DNA of 64,000 nucleotides, from NCBI GenBank assembly GCA_030745875.1, contig JASLNT010000001.1, positions 62,001 through 126,000 on the forward strand. Direction: 5' to 3'. This DNA is from Phycisphaerae bacterium (lineage in GTDB: Bacteria > Planctomycetota > Phycisphaerae > SM23-33). The translations under genes and the position numbers were made by a program. Below are positions 17,758 through 27,484 of the stretch, one piece after another. The notes beneath the pieces are model-generated. The model searched no databases and had not been told where the DNA came from. It saw only the letters and a list, made by a program, of their open reading frames with translations. How positions within the stretch are numbered: the first letter of the stretch is position 1; the number at the start of each line of letters is the position of its first letter.

Positions 17758-17817
17758 GCTCTCAAGTGTTTTTTTTCGAGGACCGAGACCCTCGGGGCAA
17801 AACGCCTGAAGGAGGGA

Positions 17818-19662
17818 TCATCGACTGGTGTCGACCGGTGGAGCGGCCCGTTGCGTAGTCGACTCGGAAACCGGTGATGATGTCGTCGCATCGCGAGGTC
17901 TGGAAAGAGCCCGGTCAAAGCGTAGCCCGCCGCTTTGGGTAGTGGTGGGTTTGGCGTTTATGAGGTCGCGGCGATTGATGTTGATAACAAGCGCCCGCAC
18001 GTTAACGCCCTGCTCCCGCTGGGATTGTACGTTGCGGCGGAGGTCGTCGTTCAGAATCCGCTGTCGGAACGCGCTGTTGAGCCTGCCATACTGCTTGGCG
18101 AGTTCCTTGGCGGACCTTCCGCGCTTCTGATCCTCGGCGATCTGGGCCGACAGTACTTCCAATTCCGAGCGATCGGAGCCAAGCCCGAGCTTCTTCTGGA
18201 TTCCGCCGTTCACCATCGCAAGATCGGCGGGCCTGGTCGTCGGACCGACGACCGGGCGTTTCGCAACGACCGTTGGTTTCGGCGCGGGCTTTAACTTGAA
18301 AGCACCGCCCTTACCAACGGGCTCCCCTTTCTGCCCGCTGGCGTCTGAGTCTGCGACCGAAGTGATCGGGCGACCATCTTGTCCCACGTTGGTCGTACGG
18401 GAAGCAGCCTTTGCTGGTTGTTTCGGCGGCGTGGAGGACACCGGACCTCGCGTCTCCGTCGGCGAGCCGGTCCCAGGCTTGGTGACCTTTGAAGCCACCG
18501 GAGCCGGAACATCGACCGCTGGCGCAGGAGCGCCCTTGGCGATAGATGTACTACCGCCGTTTATTGTCTCGGTCTTGCTTTTCGCTCTGGATCCAGCGTC
18601 CTTACTCACCACGGGATCTTCCGCAAGACCGCCCTTGGTGATCAGCGTCCCGTCGGTGTGTATGTCCAACTCGGACCTCTTCCGCGTCCTGGGAGGCCCG
18701 GCTCGTCGGGCCACTAGCGCACCGGCGGACGAAACGTCCGCGTAATCCAACGTCGGGGCCTGGGAGACCATTTGAACTCTGGCGAGCTTACTGAGATCAC
18801 CGTTGAGTTGCTCGATCACAGTATCGCTTGCCAGAACAACTATCTGCACCTGCTCGTCATCCTGCTTCTTGTTATAGTAGAAGTTCAGCGCTCCGCGAGA
18901 GACGTCTCGCTTCTTCTCAACGGACTTCTCGGGGGTCTTGTCGGAGGGCTTGTCGCCAGGCACGGGACTGCTGTCCAAAGCGTCAAGCTCAAGAGGCAGG
19001 ACGTCGTTACGGTCTAGCGTTTTGTGCAACACCGCCAGCGTGTTGCTGACATCATGAGTGTATATGGACGCGTTACCGGCGTTAGCCACCGCGTAATCGA
19101 ACGCTTCATCAGCGATAACGAGTTTCCCGCCAACATTTGCAACATTGTTGGTGTCATCGGAGCCGCCGGCCTTGCCAAACTTTTCGCCCCTTCCACCCGA
19201 GCCCTTGCCGCTCACCGTTCCACTACCAAAATCCATACCTTCCGGGCCAGCGGGAAGTCCGTCGCCTACGCCCGTATCCACGGCGATGGAGGGGTGGCTC
19301 CGGTTTGTGTTCAGCATATTGACCGCCATGATTCCGAGTCCCGCCGCCAACAGCACGGTAGCGGCCACAGCCAGCGTGATCCATCTGGCTGCTCGAAACG
19401 CTCCACCGGCGTGGTGATCGCCCAGAAGGTGTTTGCGTTCGGCCCGGACCATCACCTTTCGCACGAATCCGCGCGGAGCCCGCTGTTTCGGGAGACCCAT
19501 AAGCAGTCGCCTGGCTGCGTTAAGTTCGTGCAATTCCAAGGCCAGTTCAGGATCCGTAGCGACCGCCTGTTCAACAGAACGGGACTCCTCGGGAGTCAGT
19601 TCACCGTCGATGTACGCCGACAGCAACTCTTCTGTATTGTCTCGGTCTTCACTCATAATCAT
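17818..19662 (-). CDS. Membrane anti-sigma factor with long extracytoplasmic region
   Basis: A 614-residue protein. Residues 9-80 form a cytoplasmic anti-sigma domain (EELLSAYIDGELTPEESRSV, then LELHELNAARRLLMGLP). No zinc-binding HxxxCxxC motif is seen, so it is a zinc-free type. A transmembrane helix spans about 93-116 (WITLAVAATVLLAAGLGIMA). The remaining ~500 residues are extracytoplasmic, containing a folded segment (FYYNKKQDDEQVQIVVLASD) and long Gly/Ser/Lys/Pro-rich stretches. It should bind the ECF sigma factor encoded directly upstream, with which it overlaps by 14 bases, and release it on an envelope signal. Two ATGs (19662, 19656) are close together; the first has GAGAGG 8 bases upstream. 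Confidence 0.8.
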   Translation of the reverse strand: MIMSEDRDNTEELLSAYIDGELTPEESRSVEQAVATDPELALELHELNAARRLLMGLPKQRAPRGFVRKVMVRAERKHLLGDHHAGGAFRAARWITLAVAATVLLAAGLGIMAVNMLNTNRSHPSIAVDTGVGDGLPAGPEGMDFGSGTVSGKGSGGRGEKFGKAGGSDDTNNVANVGGKLVIADEAFDYAVANAGNASIYTHDVSNTLAVLHKTLDRNDVLPLELDALDSSPVPGDKPSDKTPEKSVEKKRDVSRGALNFYYNKKQDDEQVQIVVLASDTVIEQLNGDLSKLARVQMVSQAPTLDYADVSSAGALVARRAGPPRTRKRSELDIHTDGTLITKGGLAEDPVVSKDAGSRAKSKTETINGGSTSIAKGAPAPAVDVPAPVASKVTKPGTGSPTETRGPVSSTPPKQPAKAASRTTNVGQDGRPITSVADSDASGQKGEPVGKGGAFKLKPAPKPTVVAKRPVVGPTTRPADLAMVNGGIQKKLGLGSDRSELEVLSAQIAEDQKRGRSAKELAKQYGRLNSAFRQRILNDDLRRNVQSQREQGVNVRALVININRRDLINAKPTTTQSGGLRFDRALSRPRDATTSSPVSESTTQRAAPPVDTSR

Positions 19663-20323
19663 CCAACAGGCCTCTCAACCTGTCCCTTAACATTGCTCTG
19701 GCTCGGTGCAAACGGCTTTTCACCGTGCCAACAGGCACATTCATAACATCGGCCACTTGTGCGTAGTCCATCTCTTCAATGTCACGTAAAACTATCACCA
19801 GGCGGAACTCGTCATCGAGCTCGCCCAGGGCGGCCATCACATGCTCATTCGTTTCGGCGGCGACCGCAGCTTCCTGCGGTCCGATCTGGCGTCTGGCGGC
19901 TAGGCCCGAGGTAAGCGCATCTCCACCGCTGGAGTCGCCATCCTCAGGTCCGCTCAGCGAATGAAACTTGATTCGTCCGCCTCGCCGTCTATGCGAAATC
20001 GCCAAATTGGCCGCTATTCTAAACAACCACGTATAGAACTTGCTTCTTCCGTGAAACTGTTCGATGCGTTCCATCGCGCGGAGGAACGCCTCCTGGGCAA
20101 GCTCCTCAGCATCCGCGGGCCGGCCGCACATGCGAAGCAACATGTTGTAAATCCGATCCTGGTACTTCGCCACCAGCAAGGAGAACGATTCCATGTCTCC
20201 CTGTCGGAATCTCCGCACCAGGGTTTGGTCGTCGAAGGCGATCGGCTTGCGTCCATCGGGACGGCCTGCGGCGCCTTTAGCGCCTCTATCGCCTTCCATA
20301 CTATTCGACGCTCTCTTGACCAC
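19649..20323 (-). CDS. ECF RNA polymerase sigma factor
   Basis: A 224-residue extracytoplasmic-function sigma-70 factor. Region 2 is clear: FSLLVAKYQDRIYNMLLRMC, ADAEELAQEAFLRAMERIEQF and YTWLFRIAANLAISHRR; region 4 is ELDDEFRLVIVLRDIEEMDYAQVADVMNVPVGTVKSRLHRAR with its helix-turn-helix. A Gly/Ser-rich linker of about 35 residues separates them. It would recruit RNA polymerase to envelope-stress promoters and is presumably held by the anti-sigma factor encoded next. The start is GTG at 20323 (GGGA 6 bases upstream); the ATG at 20299 is an alternative that would remove eight residues. Confidence 0.9.
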   Translation of the reverse strand: MVKRASNSMEGDRGAKGAAGRPDGRKPIAFDDQTLVRRFRQGDMESFSLLVAKYQDRIYNMLLRMCGRPADAEELAQEAFLRAMERIEQFHGRSKFYTWLFRIAANLAISHRRRGGRIKFHSLSGPEDGDSSGGDALTSGLAARRQIGPQEAAVAAETNEHVMAALGELDDEFRLVIVLRDIEEMDYAQVADVMNVPVGTVKSRLHRARAMLRDRLRGLLDDYE

Positions 20324-20479
20324 AAGGTTCCCGAAAAATCGACATTTTCAAAAAGTCCCACGCAGAGCGCGCGGACCACGGGGAGTTACTATAACACTTC
20401 CTACGTCTGAGAACACCATATGGTTCCGGTCCACTGCATTTTCAAATAAATATCCTCGCGCGGAACCGGCGCGAAGAAG

Positions 20480-23400
20480 TCACTTCCCTCCGGTCGAGGG
20501 CTTCTCAGCCAGCACCGCCTTGGCGTGACGGGAGTAGTGTCCTCGCAGGTCGCGGGTGTACTGTTTCAGGATCCTGGCGCCGAGACCCTCGTAATCACCG
20601 CATCGGTACAGTGCGCGCGCCAGGATCAACTCGCGAAGCGAGTTGTTGCGCGTACTGGTGTCAACGCGGCTGGCGGGGGTTCGCCCGCGCACATCTTTTA
20701 TTTCGAGGAAGGCGTGCCCGGATACGCCCTTGGTCTTCAGCAGATCGGCAAGCGGTTTAGCGGCGCGCCGATCGCCGATTGACTCCAGCGCCATCGACAC
20801 GGCCCGGTAATGGGAGAATTCGCTGCGCGGAGTCAGTTGGCTGACCTTCTCGAGTATGGCGTCCAGACCGCTGCTCTTTCCGGTGCGTCCGAGAGCTATT
20901 ACCAGATTATCGAGCGGGCTGGTGGTCAGCCCAAACTGGCCCATACCGCGGAAGTTCCAACCCTTGTCCCACTTCATCGCCCTGACCGTCGCGGCGAGCG
21001 TCTCGGCGCCCGAAGGATCGTACAGCATGCCCAGAATGTGAGCGTACACAATCTTGTCCGGTCCGGCGGGATCGGCCAGTTTGTAAGCCTTCTTCAGCGG
21101 ATCGATCGCATCGGCCGGCTGGGCCAGGATCACCGAGATGCCCTTGTAGCCTTTGGTCACGGATTTCACCGCCGCGGCGATCTGATCGCTTGACATCGGG
21201 TATGAATCCCTGTCGGTCAGAACGCTCTTGGGCATGTTGCCCTTCTTCACCAGATGGGCCTGCAGATCCTTTATGTTGACGCTGCGAACGGATGTGCCTT
21301 CCTTTGCGACCATCGCGGCGGCGACGCCGGCGGCGTAACCCTGATTCTGTATATCCGGCTGCATGCGCAGCACGGGCATGGCGTCACCGTGCGCGCTGAT
21401 TCCGAGCCCGGTTACCAGAATCCCGTCAAGTCCTTTGGGCAGCAGCGCGCGGTAAGGCACATGCGCCACCAGCCCGGCCCGGTCGGGCGCCTTGATCATG
21501 AATATCGTGTGACTTGAGAATCCGTGGTTGTCGAAGTTGCTCTTGGAGATCACCACGGTGTCGGGGAACGTGCGTTTGTTCTGGATGTCCATCGGCATGA
21601 TTACAACGTCTCCGACAATTCGGCGTCGGGCTCGGGTGTCTATAAGCTGGCCGAGGTCGAAGGCGTTCTTGTACTTGGCTTTTGCGACCACGAACATCCG
21701 CCACATGTCCAGCACGTCGTCGTCATCGTGGAAGGTCCAGTCGGTGTTGGTGTATCCGGCTCCGGGCTCCAGGGGCGGCAGGCCCGTGCCCTGAACGGAT
21801 ATGTGCTCGGCGTCGATTACGGTGCATTCGGCCCCAGCCGCAGACGCCATGGACGCGTTGCCCGTCGAGTCGATCACAGTTCCGGCAAGAATCACACCGC
21901 GTCCGTGATGCGTGGCGACGATCACGCCCTTGACGCGATTGTTTTCCACGAGCGTCCCGCATCCGAGCGTACCGAACCAGATGTCGGCTCCGGCCTTGAC
22001 CAGCTCTTTGCGATACCATTCCATTTTCTTTTCGACGTTCCATCCGGGTCCGCCGACAGCGTTGTCTATTTCGGTCGAGAAGCCCACGCGGTTTCCGTGG
22101 TAGTACTTTGCGATCATCCCCAGCGTCCCCACGCCGCCGAGCCCGTGAAGCACCTCGACAACAAGCGTTTTGGCGCCCTTCCTCGCCGCACCGATGCCCG
22201 CGGGCGCACCGCCGGTCCCACCGCCTATCACGACTACATCGTACTTGCCGATAACCGGAAGTGCGCGGGCCTGTGTCTGGATGGCGGGGAGTTTCTGTTT
22301 TGTCGAACGCACGCCTTTGAGCACCTCGCGGACCTCTCCGCCAATCGGAGAAACCGCTTTGGGTCCACTGACCGTGATCTCGCTGAACTTCGCCGGAGCC
22401 GAAACACCCTTGGCGTCAACAGCGGCGGCGGCTCCGACTCGCCGGCCCAGCGCCATGATCTCGGTCGGGCGGAGCAGCTTGCCCGCAGCCGGTCGCGAAA
22501 TGTCCCCGCAACCGCCCAGCACGTACATGCGTTCGACGCCTGCGGGACGAAACGCGCCGAGATCGACTTTGTCCGCCCCGGGCCAGTCGCCGGAGATGCT
22601 CTTGCGCCCGGTCATCGGGTCGGGCGGAATCTGAAACAGCGATTCGGATCCACCAAGCTGATCTTCGTGCCAGGTGAGATTGCGTGCGGTCTGATCGGCC
22701 GCTGCGAAAGATGCAAACGAAGCGTCCTTCATGGGCAGATTCAGTGAGTATTCGTAGAAATCGCCCGAGGTCCTGCCCCTGCTTACAGATCCTACTTTCG
22801 TCGCCTGCGTCGCGTGTTTGCCCTCGAGCTTCCCTCCGAACGTGATTCGCCTGAACGACTGCTTACCGGCGGGATACGGTTTGAACTTTGCTCCGGCGGC
22901 CCGTGCGGCGATCGCCCGATCGGTCGCATCAATTATTACTTTGGCTCGAACGGCCTGGCGACCGGCGCGGTTGGCCATAACGATGCCTGCAACCTTTCCT
23001 TTGCTGTCGGTCAAGACGTCGGTCACGTAGCATCCGTACAGAAATTGCACGCCGGCGTCGAGCAGCGCGTCGTCCAGAGTACGCTTGACGTGCATCGGGG
23101 TGGGAGTCCCAAACTTGGCGGCAGGCTTGTCAACCGCCGGTGTGACGCGGACTGTCGACTTGAGCATTCCGTCAACAGCGATTTCGCCCAGCAGGACCCG
23201 CTTGCACCCGGGGCCTTTCTTAACGGCGATGCGAACATAGCGCACCTTGCCCACCAGATACGCCGACAACTGAATGGGAGCGTCAGTACCGACAGACTTC
23301 CCGAGACTCTTATTGGCCACGACAACCGGATCGCTCCACTTCTTGGCGTCCTCGCTGAGGGAAACTGCAATAGTGGCGACCTCGAAATCGCCTTGCCGAT

Positions 23401-23950
23401 GGAACGCCGCCAAATGCACTCCGCTTACCGGCTGGGCATGGCCGAGGTCGAGCGTCAAGGTAACGTCCCCACCGTACTGAACGCTCTCCGTGCTCGCTCG
23501 CACGTATCGCCCGTCAGTCAACATAGGCCTGCGACGACTGTCTTTGTGAACCCCCGCCGAAGCCAGATCAGCGGTGTACGTCAGCAGTAAGGGATTCTTG
23601 CCCAACTTGACTGGAGCAGTCTGCAGGACCGGGGGAGGCGTGAATATCTTCCTTGCCAGTCCCGTACCGGGGACCTCCCCTGACTCCAGCCAAAGGCGAT
23701 ATGTCGCGCACATGTCGTCGCCCAGATAGTGCCTCGGAGCGGCGAGAAAGACCTTCGCGCCGTCTTTAGCGGCCTGGGCGGCCGCAGCCACAGCCCCGGT
23801 CGATCCGCCGACAACGACAACATCCACATCGTACGCAACCGGTATCTCCCGAGCTGTCTCCAGCACGACATCACCGTGAGCGTGTTGTATCACGCAGAAA
23901 ACCGTCAGGCAGACCGCAGCACACACAATTGACGTAATCCATCGCTTCAT
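20480..23950 (-). CDS. Secreted protein with two tandem FAD_oxidored domains
   Basis: A 1156-residue protein with a signal peptide (TSIVCAAVCLTVFCVIQHAHG). It carries two complete dinucleotide-binding motifs: VDVVVVGGSTGAVAAAAQAA near residue 45 and KYDVVVIGGGTGGAPAGIGA near residue 570. A discoidin-like insert (GGDVTLTLDLGHAQPVSGVH to RVLLGEIAVDG) lies in the first half, and each half has its own late flavin motif (YVLGGCGDISRPAAGKLL; GILVTGLGISAHGDAMPVLRMQPDI). The C-terminal ~200 residues are helical with HEAT-like repeats (ALESIGDRRAAKPLADLLKT). This is either a fused heterodimer or an internal duplication. The substrate is unknown; it appears monocistronic, with a GAAGGG ribosome site before the ATG. 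Confidence 0.8.
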   Translation of the reverse strand: MKRWITSIVCAAVCLTVFCVIQHAHGDVVLETAREIPVAYDVDVVVVGGSTGAVAAAAQAAKDGAKVFLAAPRHYLGDDMCATYRLWLESGEVPGTGLARKIFTPPPVLQTAPVKLGKNPLLLTYTADLASAGVHKDSRRRPMLTDGRYVRASTESVQYGGDVTLTLDLGHAQPVSGVHLAAFHRQGDFEVATIAVSLSEDAKKWSDPVVVANKSLGKSVGTDAPIQLSAYLVGKVRYVRIAVKKGPGCKRVLLGEIAVDGMLKSTVRVTPAVDKPAAKFGTPTPMHVKRTLDDALLDAGVQFLYGCYVTDVLTDSKGKVAGIVMANRAGRQAVRAKVIIDATDRAIAARAAGAKFKPYPAGKQSFRRITFGGKLEGKHATQATKVGSVSRGRTSGDFYEYSLNLPMKDASFASFAAADQTARNLTWHEDQLGGSESLFQIPPDPMTGRKSISGDWPGADKVDLGAFRPAGVERMYVLGGCGDISRPAAGKLLRPTEIMALGRRVGAAAAVDAKGVSAPAKFSEITVSGPKAVSPIGGEVREVLKGVRSTKQKLPAIQTQARALPVIGKYDVVVIGGGTGGAPAGIGAARKGAKTLVVEVLHGLGGVGTLGMIAKYYHGNRVGFSTEIDNAVGGPGWNVEKKMEWYRKELVKAGADIWFGTLGCGTLVENNRVKGVIVATHHGRGVILAGTVIDSTGNASMASAAGAECTVIDAEHISVQGTGLPPLEPGAGYTNTDWTFHDDDDVLDMWRMFVVAKAKYKNAFDLGQLIDTRARRRIVGDVVIMPMDIQNKRTFPDTVVISKSNFDNHGFSSHTIFMIKAPDRAGLVAHVPYRALLPKGLDGILVTGLGISAHGDAMPVLRMQPDIQNQGYAAGVAAAMVAKEGTSVRSVNIKDLQAHLVKKGNMPKSVLTDRDSYPMSSDQIAAAVKSVTKGYKGISVILAQPADAIDPLKKAYKLADPAGPDKIVYAHILGMLYDPSGAETLAATVRAMKWDKGWNFRGMGQFGLTTSPLDNLVIALGRTGKSSGLDAILEKVSQLTPRSEFSHYRAVSMALESIGDRRAAKPLADLLKTKGVSGHAFLEIKDVRGRTPASRVDTSTRNNSLRELILARALYRCGDYEGLGARILKQYTRDLRGHYSRHAKAVLAEKPSTGGK

Positions 23951-24045
23951 TTTGCTATCCCTTCAGAATTCCGCAGGTCGCGTTGAACAACCTTTGACTT
24001 TAACGGATTTTCGGGCGCCTCCGAAGAACAAAATACTCCCCGGCG

Positions 24046-24083
24046 CAAAAAGCGACCGCGGCGGGTTGAAGTCCGCCGCGGTC
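24046..24083 (-). terminator. Rho-independent terminator of clpC
   Basis: A perfect 11-bp stem (24054-24064 with 24073-24083, GACCGCGGCGG and its complement) with an 8-base loop, followed on the minus strand by GC and five T. It lies 27 bases after the clpC stop codon. Confidence 0.88.
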
Positions 24084-24109
24084 GGGAATAGTTGTCTCTC
24101 AAAAGCAGG

Positions 24110-26659
24110 TCAGTTGGTTGTCGTCTCCTGCACTTCTTCTGACGATTCCTCTTCGGTCTCGACAGGTTCGATCTTCACGCCTTCGAAGTACAGGTGCGAC
24201 TCATCGTCGTCGTCAACCTTCTCGGTTTTGACCGTTACGAATATCTTCGTGTTGTCTGCGTATCCGCCGCGGAGAATCTCCTCGGAGATCGGATCTTCAA
24301 TGTGGTGCTCGATCGCCCTTCTGAGCGGACGGGCGCCGAAGTCCTGGTTGTAGCCCTTGTCGATCAGGAAATCGGTCGCTTCCTGGTTGAGTTCCAGTTC
24401 GAGTCCGTGCTCGGCCAGGCGATCGCGAACTTTCGCAAGCTCCAGTTGAACGATATCGACAAGATCGTCGCGGTCGAGAGTCTTGAACACGATCACATCG
24501 TCGAGGCGGTTGAGGAATTCAGGGCGGAAGTAACGCTCGATCTCCTTGGAGAGCATGTCCTTCATCTTCTCGTAGTTCGAGGTCTTGTCGGACTTGTGGA
24601 ATCCGAACCCGCCCTTGTTCCGCACCATGTCGGCTCCGATGTTCGTGGTCATGATGATCACGGTGTTTCGGAAGTCGACGCGCCGCCCGAACGAGTCGGT
24701 GAGCTGGCCTTCCTCCATGATCTGGAGCATCGTGTTGAACACGTCGGGATGGGCCTTTTCGATTTCGTCCAGGAGCACAACGGCGTAGGGTCTGCGACGG
24801 ATGCGCTCTGTCAGCTGTCCGCCCTCTTCGTATCCGACATATCCGGGAGGGGCGCCGATCAGGCGGGAAACGTTGTGTTTTTCCATGTACTCGGACATAT
24901 CAAGCTGCACCAGCGCCTCTTCGTCGCCGAACATGAACTCAGCCAGCGCCTTGGAGAGCAGTGTCTTGCCCACACCGCTGGGTCCGGCGAATATGAACGA
25001 TCCGACCGGGCGGCGGGGATCTTTCAGACCGCTTCTGGCGCGACGAATCGACTTGGAGACAACCTTGATCGCCTCGTCCTGGCTGACGACACGCTTGTGC
25101 AGTTCGTTTTCCAGTTCCAGCAACCGCTGGGCTTCTTCCTTCTCCAGGCGAGTAAGCGGAACGCCTGTCATCTTCGAAACCACTTCGGCGACTATTTCCT
25201 CGTCGACGGCGCCTCCGGCGGCTCCGGATTGCTCCTTCCAGGATTCGAGTTTGGACTGTTTCTCCTGGCGGAGCGCTTCGGCCTTGTCGCGCAGTTCGGC
25301 GGCAAGTTCGTAGTCGGCGTTCTTGACCGCCTGGTCCTTGGCGTCCTGTAGTTTTTCAATATCAGCTTCGATCGTCGCAAGGTCCGGGGGTTTGGCCATT
25401 GTCTTGAGGCGAACGCGGGCTCCGGCTTCATCTATCACGTCGATGGCCTTATCAGGCTGGACACGCCCGGTGATGTATCGGCTGGACAGTTCCACCGCCT
25501 GCTCCAGAGCGCTCTCGGTGAACTGAACGCGGTGATGCTTCTCGTATCGCTCTCTGAGTCCGTAGAGTATCGCCAGGGTCTGAGCCTTGGTGGGCGGATT
25601 AACTATGATGGTCTGGAATCGTCTTTCCAGCGCTCCGTCTTTTTCGATGTACTTGCGGTACTCGTCCATCGTCGTGGCGCCGATGCACTGGATCTCGCCG
25701 CGAGACAGCGAAGGCTTCAGCACGTTCGCCGCGTCAATCGCGCCTTCGGCGCCTCCGGCTCCGACCAGCGTATGCATCTCATCAATGAAGAGAATGACAT
25801 TCCTGGCCCGTCTGACTTCATTCATGACCGCCTTGATGCGTTCCTCGAACTGTCCGCGGTATTTCGTACCAGCGACCATCATCGCCAGGTCGAGCGCAAC
25901 GATCCGACGTTCGTGAAGAATCTCCGGAACTTCATTACCGACGATCTGCTGGGCCAGGCCTTCTACGATCGCAGTCTTGCCCACACCTGCTTCACCCAGC
26001 AGGACGGGATTGTTCTTCGTCCGCCGGCAGAGCACTTGCAGTACGCGTTCGATCTCGTCGGTCCGACCTATCACCGGGTCGAGCTGCCCTTGTCGGGCCA
26101 GTTCGGTGAGGTCTCGACCGAAACTGTCCAACGCGGGCGTCTTGCTCTTACCCTTCCGTTGCGAACCGGGCCGACCTTCCGGAGAGGCCGGTGCGCCATC
26201 TTCGATTCCGTCGGGCTCCAGACCGGCCCCGAGAAGGCTGAGAACTTCAGCGCGAACTTCTTCCAGTTTCAACCCGAGATTCAGCAGCACTTGGGCGGCC
26301 ACTCCGTCATGCTCGCGAAGCAGGCCCAGCAACAGGTGCTCGGTGCCTACGTAGTTGTGGTTGAGATTGCGGGCTTCCTCGATAGCGTATTCGACAACTT
26401 TTTTTGCACGAGGGGTCTGGGGCAGTTTGCCCATGGTGACCATGTCGGGTCCGGCTTTTACGAGTTTTTCAATCTCCATACGGACCTTCGGAAGGTCCAC
26501 GCCCAGATTCCGCAGGACGTTGGCGCCAACACCGCTGCCTTCTTTTATAAGGCCCAGCAGCACATGCTCCGTACCGATATACTCGTGGTTGAACCGCTGC
26601 GCCTCCTGATTAGCCAGCGCCATCACCTTGCGAGCTCGTTCTGTAAATCTTTCAAACAT
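24110..26659 (-). CDS. clpC: ATP-dependent Clp protease ATP-binding subunit ClpC
   Basis: An 849-residue AAA+ unfoldase. The start at 26659 (GGAAG upstream) gives the canonical [20 protein letters not shown]. Two Clp-N repeats ([20 protein letters not shown] and [20 protein letters not shown]) are followed by the first AAA module (Walker [10 protein letters not shown], Walker [11 protein letters not shown]), a middle region with a UVR-like helix pair ([20 protein letters not shown]) and the second AAA module ([24 protein letters not shown]). It unfolds proteins for ClpP and, with adaptors, controls stress responses. The C-terminus is acidic and longer than in Bacillus. It is a single-gene unit with its own promoter and terminator. 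Confidence 0.97.
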   Translation of the reverse strand: MFERFTERARKVMALANQEAQRFNHEYIGTEHVLLGLIKEGSGVGANVLRNLGVDLPKVRMEIEKLVKAGPDMVTMGKLPQTPRAKKVVEYAIEEARNLNHNYVGTEHLLLGLLREHDGVAAQVLLNLGLKLEEVRAEVLSLLGAGLEPDGIEDGAPASPEGRPGSQRKGKSKTPALDSFGRDLTELARQGQLDPVIGRTDEIERVLQVLCRRTKNNPVLLGEAGVGKTAIVEGLAQQIVGNEVPEILHERRIVALDLAMMVAGTKYRGQFEERIKAVMNEVRRARNVILFIDEMHTLVGAGGAEGAIDAANVLKPSLSRGEIQCIGATTMDEYRKYIEKDGALERRFQTIIVNPPTKAQTLAILYGLRERYEKHHRVQFTESALEQAVELSSRYITGRVQPDKAIDVIDEAGARVRLKTMAKPPDLATIEADIEKLQDAKDQAVKNADYELAAELRDKAEALRQEKQSKLESWKEQSGAAGGAVDEEIVAEVVSKMTGVPLTRLEKEEAQRLLELENELHKRVVSQDEAIKVVSKSIRRARSGLKDPRRPVGSFIFAGPSGVGKTLLSKALAEFMFGDEEALVQLDMSEYMEKHNVSRLIGAPPGYVGYEEGGQLTERIRRRPYAVVLLDEIEKAHPDVFNTMLQIMEEGQLTDSFGRRVDFRNTVIIMTTNIGADMVRNKGGFGFHKSDKTSNYEKMKDMLSKEIERYFRPEFLNRLDDVIVFKTLDRDDLVDIVQLELAKVRDRLAEHGLELELNQEATDFLIDKGYNQDFGARPLRRAIEHHIEDPISEEILRGGYADNTKIFVTVKTEKVDDDDESHLYFEGVKIEPVETEEESSEEVQETTTN

Positions 26660-26708
26660 AAACACTTCCAATACAGCAGATGATCCGGACTGATTTATGG
26701 GCCTACAG

Positions 26709-26725
26709 TATCGCACGGTGCGATA
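26709..26725. promoter_or_regulatory. 17-base palindrome in the clpC leader (candidate operator)
   Basis: TATCGCAC, one base, GTGCGATA: a perfect inverted repeat about 8 bases downstream of the predicted clpC transcription start. Another TATCGCAC half-site at 26744-26751 overlaps the -10 box. It does not match CIRCE (HrcA) or the CtsR heptad repeats, so if it is an operator the regulator is a different one. Confidence 0.5.
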
Positions 26726-26739
26726 AACCGCCCATGAGT

Positions 26740-26769
26740 ATTCTATCGCACAGGGACGGCAAGTATCAA
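26740..26769 (-). promoter_or_regulatory. Predicted clpC promoter
   Basis: The minus strand reads TTGATA (26764-26769), 18 bases, TAGAAT (26740-26745). Transcription would begin near 26733, giving a leader of about 74 bases that contains the palindrome at 26709-26725. Confidence 0.55.
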
Positions 26770-26965
26770 GGGCAACTGTGGGTCAAGACGTCCCTGCTAT
26801 ACTATCGGAAGTTAAGCAGGCTAAGTTGACACAAGCCCGCAAAACACTCCGCGCGGCCCGGAAAAACTGATGTATCCAGAGTAGATACTGGCATTTGCCG
26901 CCATCCGACAGTATTATAAGACCTGCGATAATCGCAGATGGCACATTGAATCGGGCATTAGACAA
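26770..26965. other. Upper part of the 306-base gap between clpC and the DUF6786-like gene
   Basis: Together with the clpC promoter and palindrome this makes a 306-base non-coding stretch. Apart from those signals I see an AT-rich patch with TATTATAAG near 26910-26921 that could be the -10 region for the gene at 26966, but no convincing -35 at the right distance. No RNA gene or repeat was recognised. Confidence 0.4.
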
Positions 26966-27334
26966 ATGAGTAGAATATCTTTTGCGTCAGATCTGGATTT
27001 TCTCAAAGAGAACACCGAAGTGCTGGAACTGGTCGGCTCGGACCAAGCGAGAATCGCAATCGCCCCCACATTCCAAGGCAGGGTCATGACAAGCACGCTC
27101 GACGGACCCCGGGGCGCCAGTTACGGATGGCTGAATCGTCCGTTCATCGCCAGTCAGGCGGAAGACGGACAAGCTACGTTTTTCGAGCTTGAAAGCTCCA
27201 GCCCGGCCGCCCAACTCGAACCGGGCGACAGTATTAATCACGTGCATCGAACCTGTCACTTTGAAGGCCAATTCGACGACCTGAACGACCTGAGCATGAA
27301 GGTGCTCGGTGTCGATTTGAACATTTTAATCTAG
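26966..27334 (+). pseudogene. Short DUF6786-like protein, probably internally deleted
   Basis: A 122-residue open frame. Its first ~60 residues (EVLELVGSDQARIAIAPTFQ, GRVMTSTLDGPRGASYGWLN) and last ~55 residues (FFELESSSPAAQLEPGDSIN, HVHRTCHFEG, LSMKVLGVDL) resemble the two ends of the DUF6786 family, which as I recall it is about three times longer. The central beta-sandwich core is missing, while the frame is kept, so an in-frame internal deletion is likely. No good ribosome site precedes the ATG. It is called a pseudogene on this basis, but a functional short form cannot be excluded. It stands alone between clpC and the HEAT-repeat gene. Confidence 0.5.
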
Positions 27335-27484
27335 AAACAACCCAGTTCTTACAATGCTATTGCAATACGGTTGGAATGTTGGGCGTTTTCACATAAGATT
27401 CGTTGCGGTACGATAGAGACCGATAGTTTTGGTTGGCTGGTGTCCGGTGACCGACCACCGCACACAGCCCAGAGGCAAGCAAAG

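Noticed and set aside
17755-17800. Possible terminator at a run of T next to a CCGAG/CTCGG stem
   Set aside because: On the minus strand the run becomes A after the stem, and on the plus strand the T-run precedes the stem, so neither orientation gives a terminator.
21524-22747. 407-residue open frame on the plus strand
   Set aside because: It is antisense to the tandem-FAD gene and composed of shadow sequence without motifs or a good ribosome site.
24194-25351. 385-residue plus-strand open frame
   Set aside because: It is a second antisense shadow of clpC with no motif.
25532-26683. 383-residue open frame on the plus strand
   Set aside because: It is antisense to clpC, one of the best conserved genes here, and shows no family motif.
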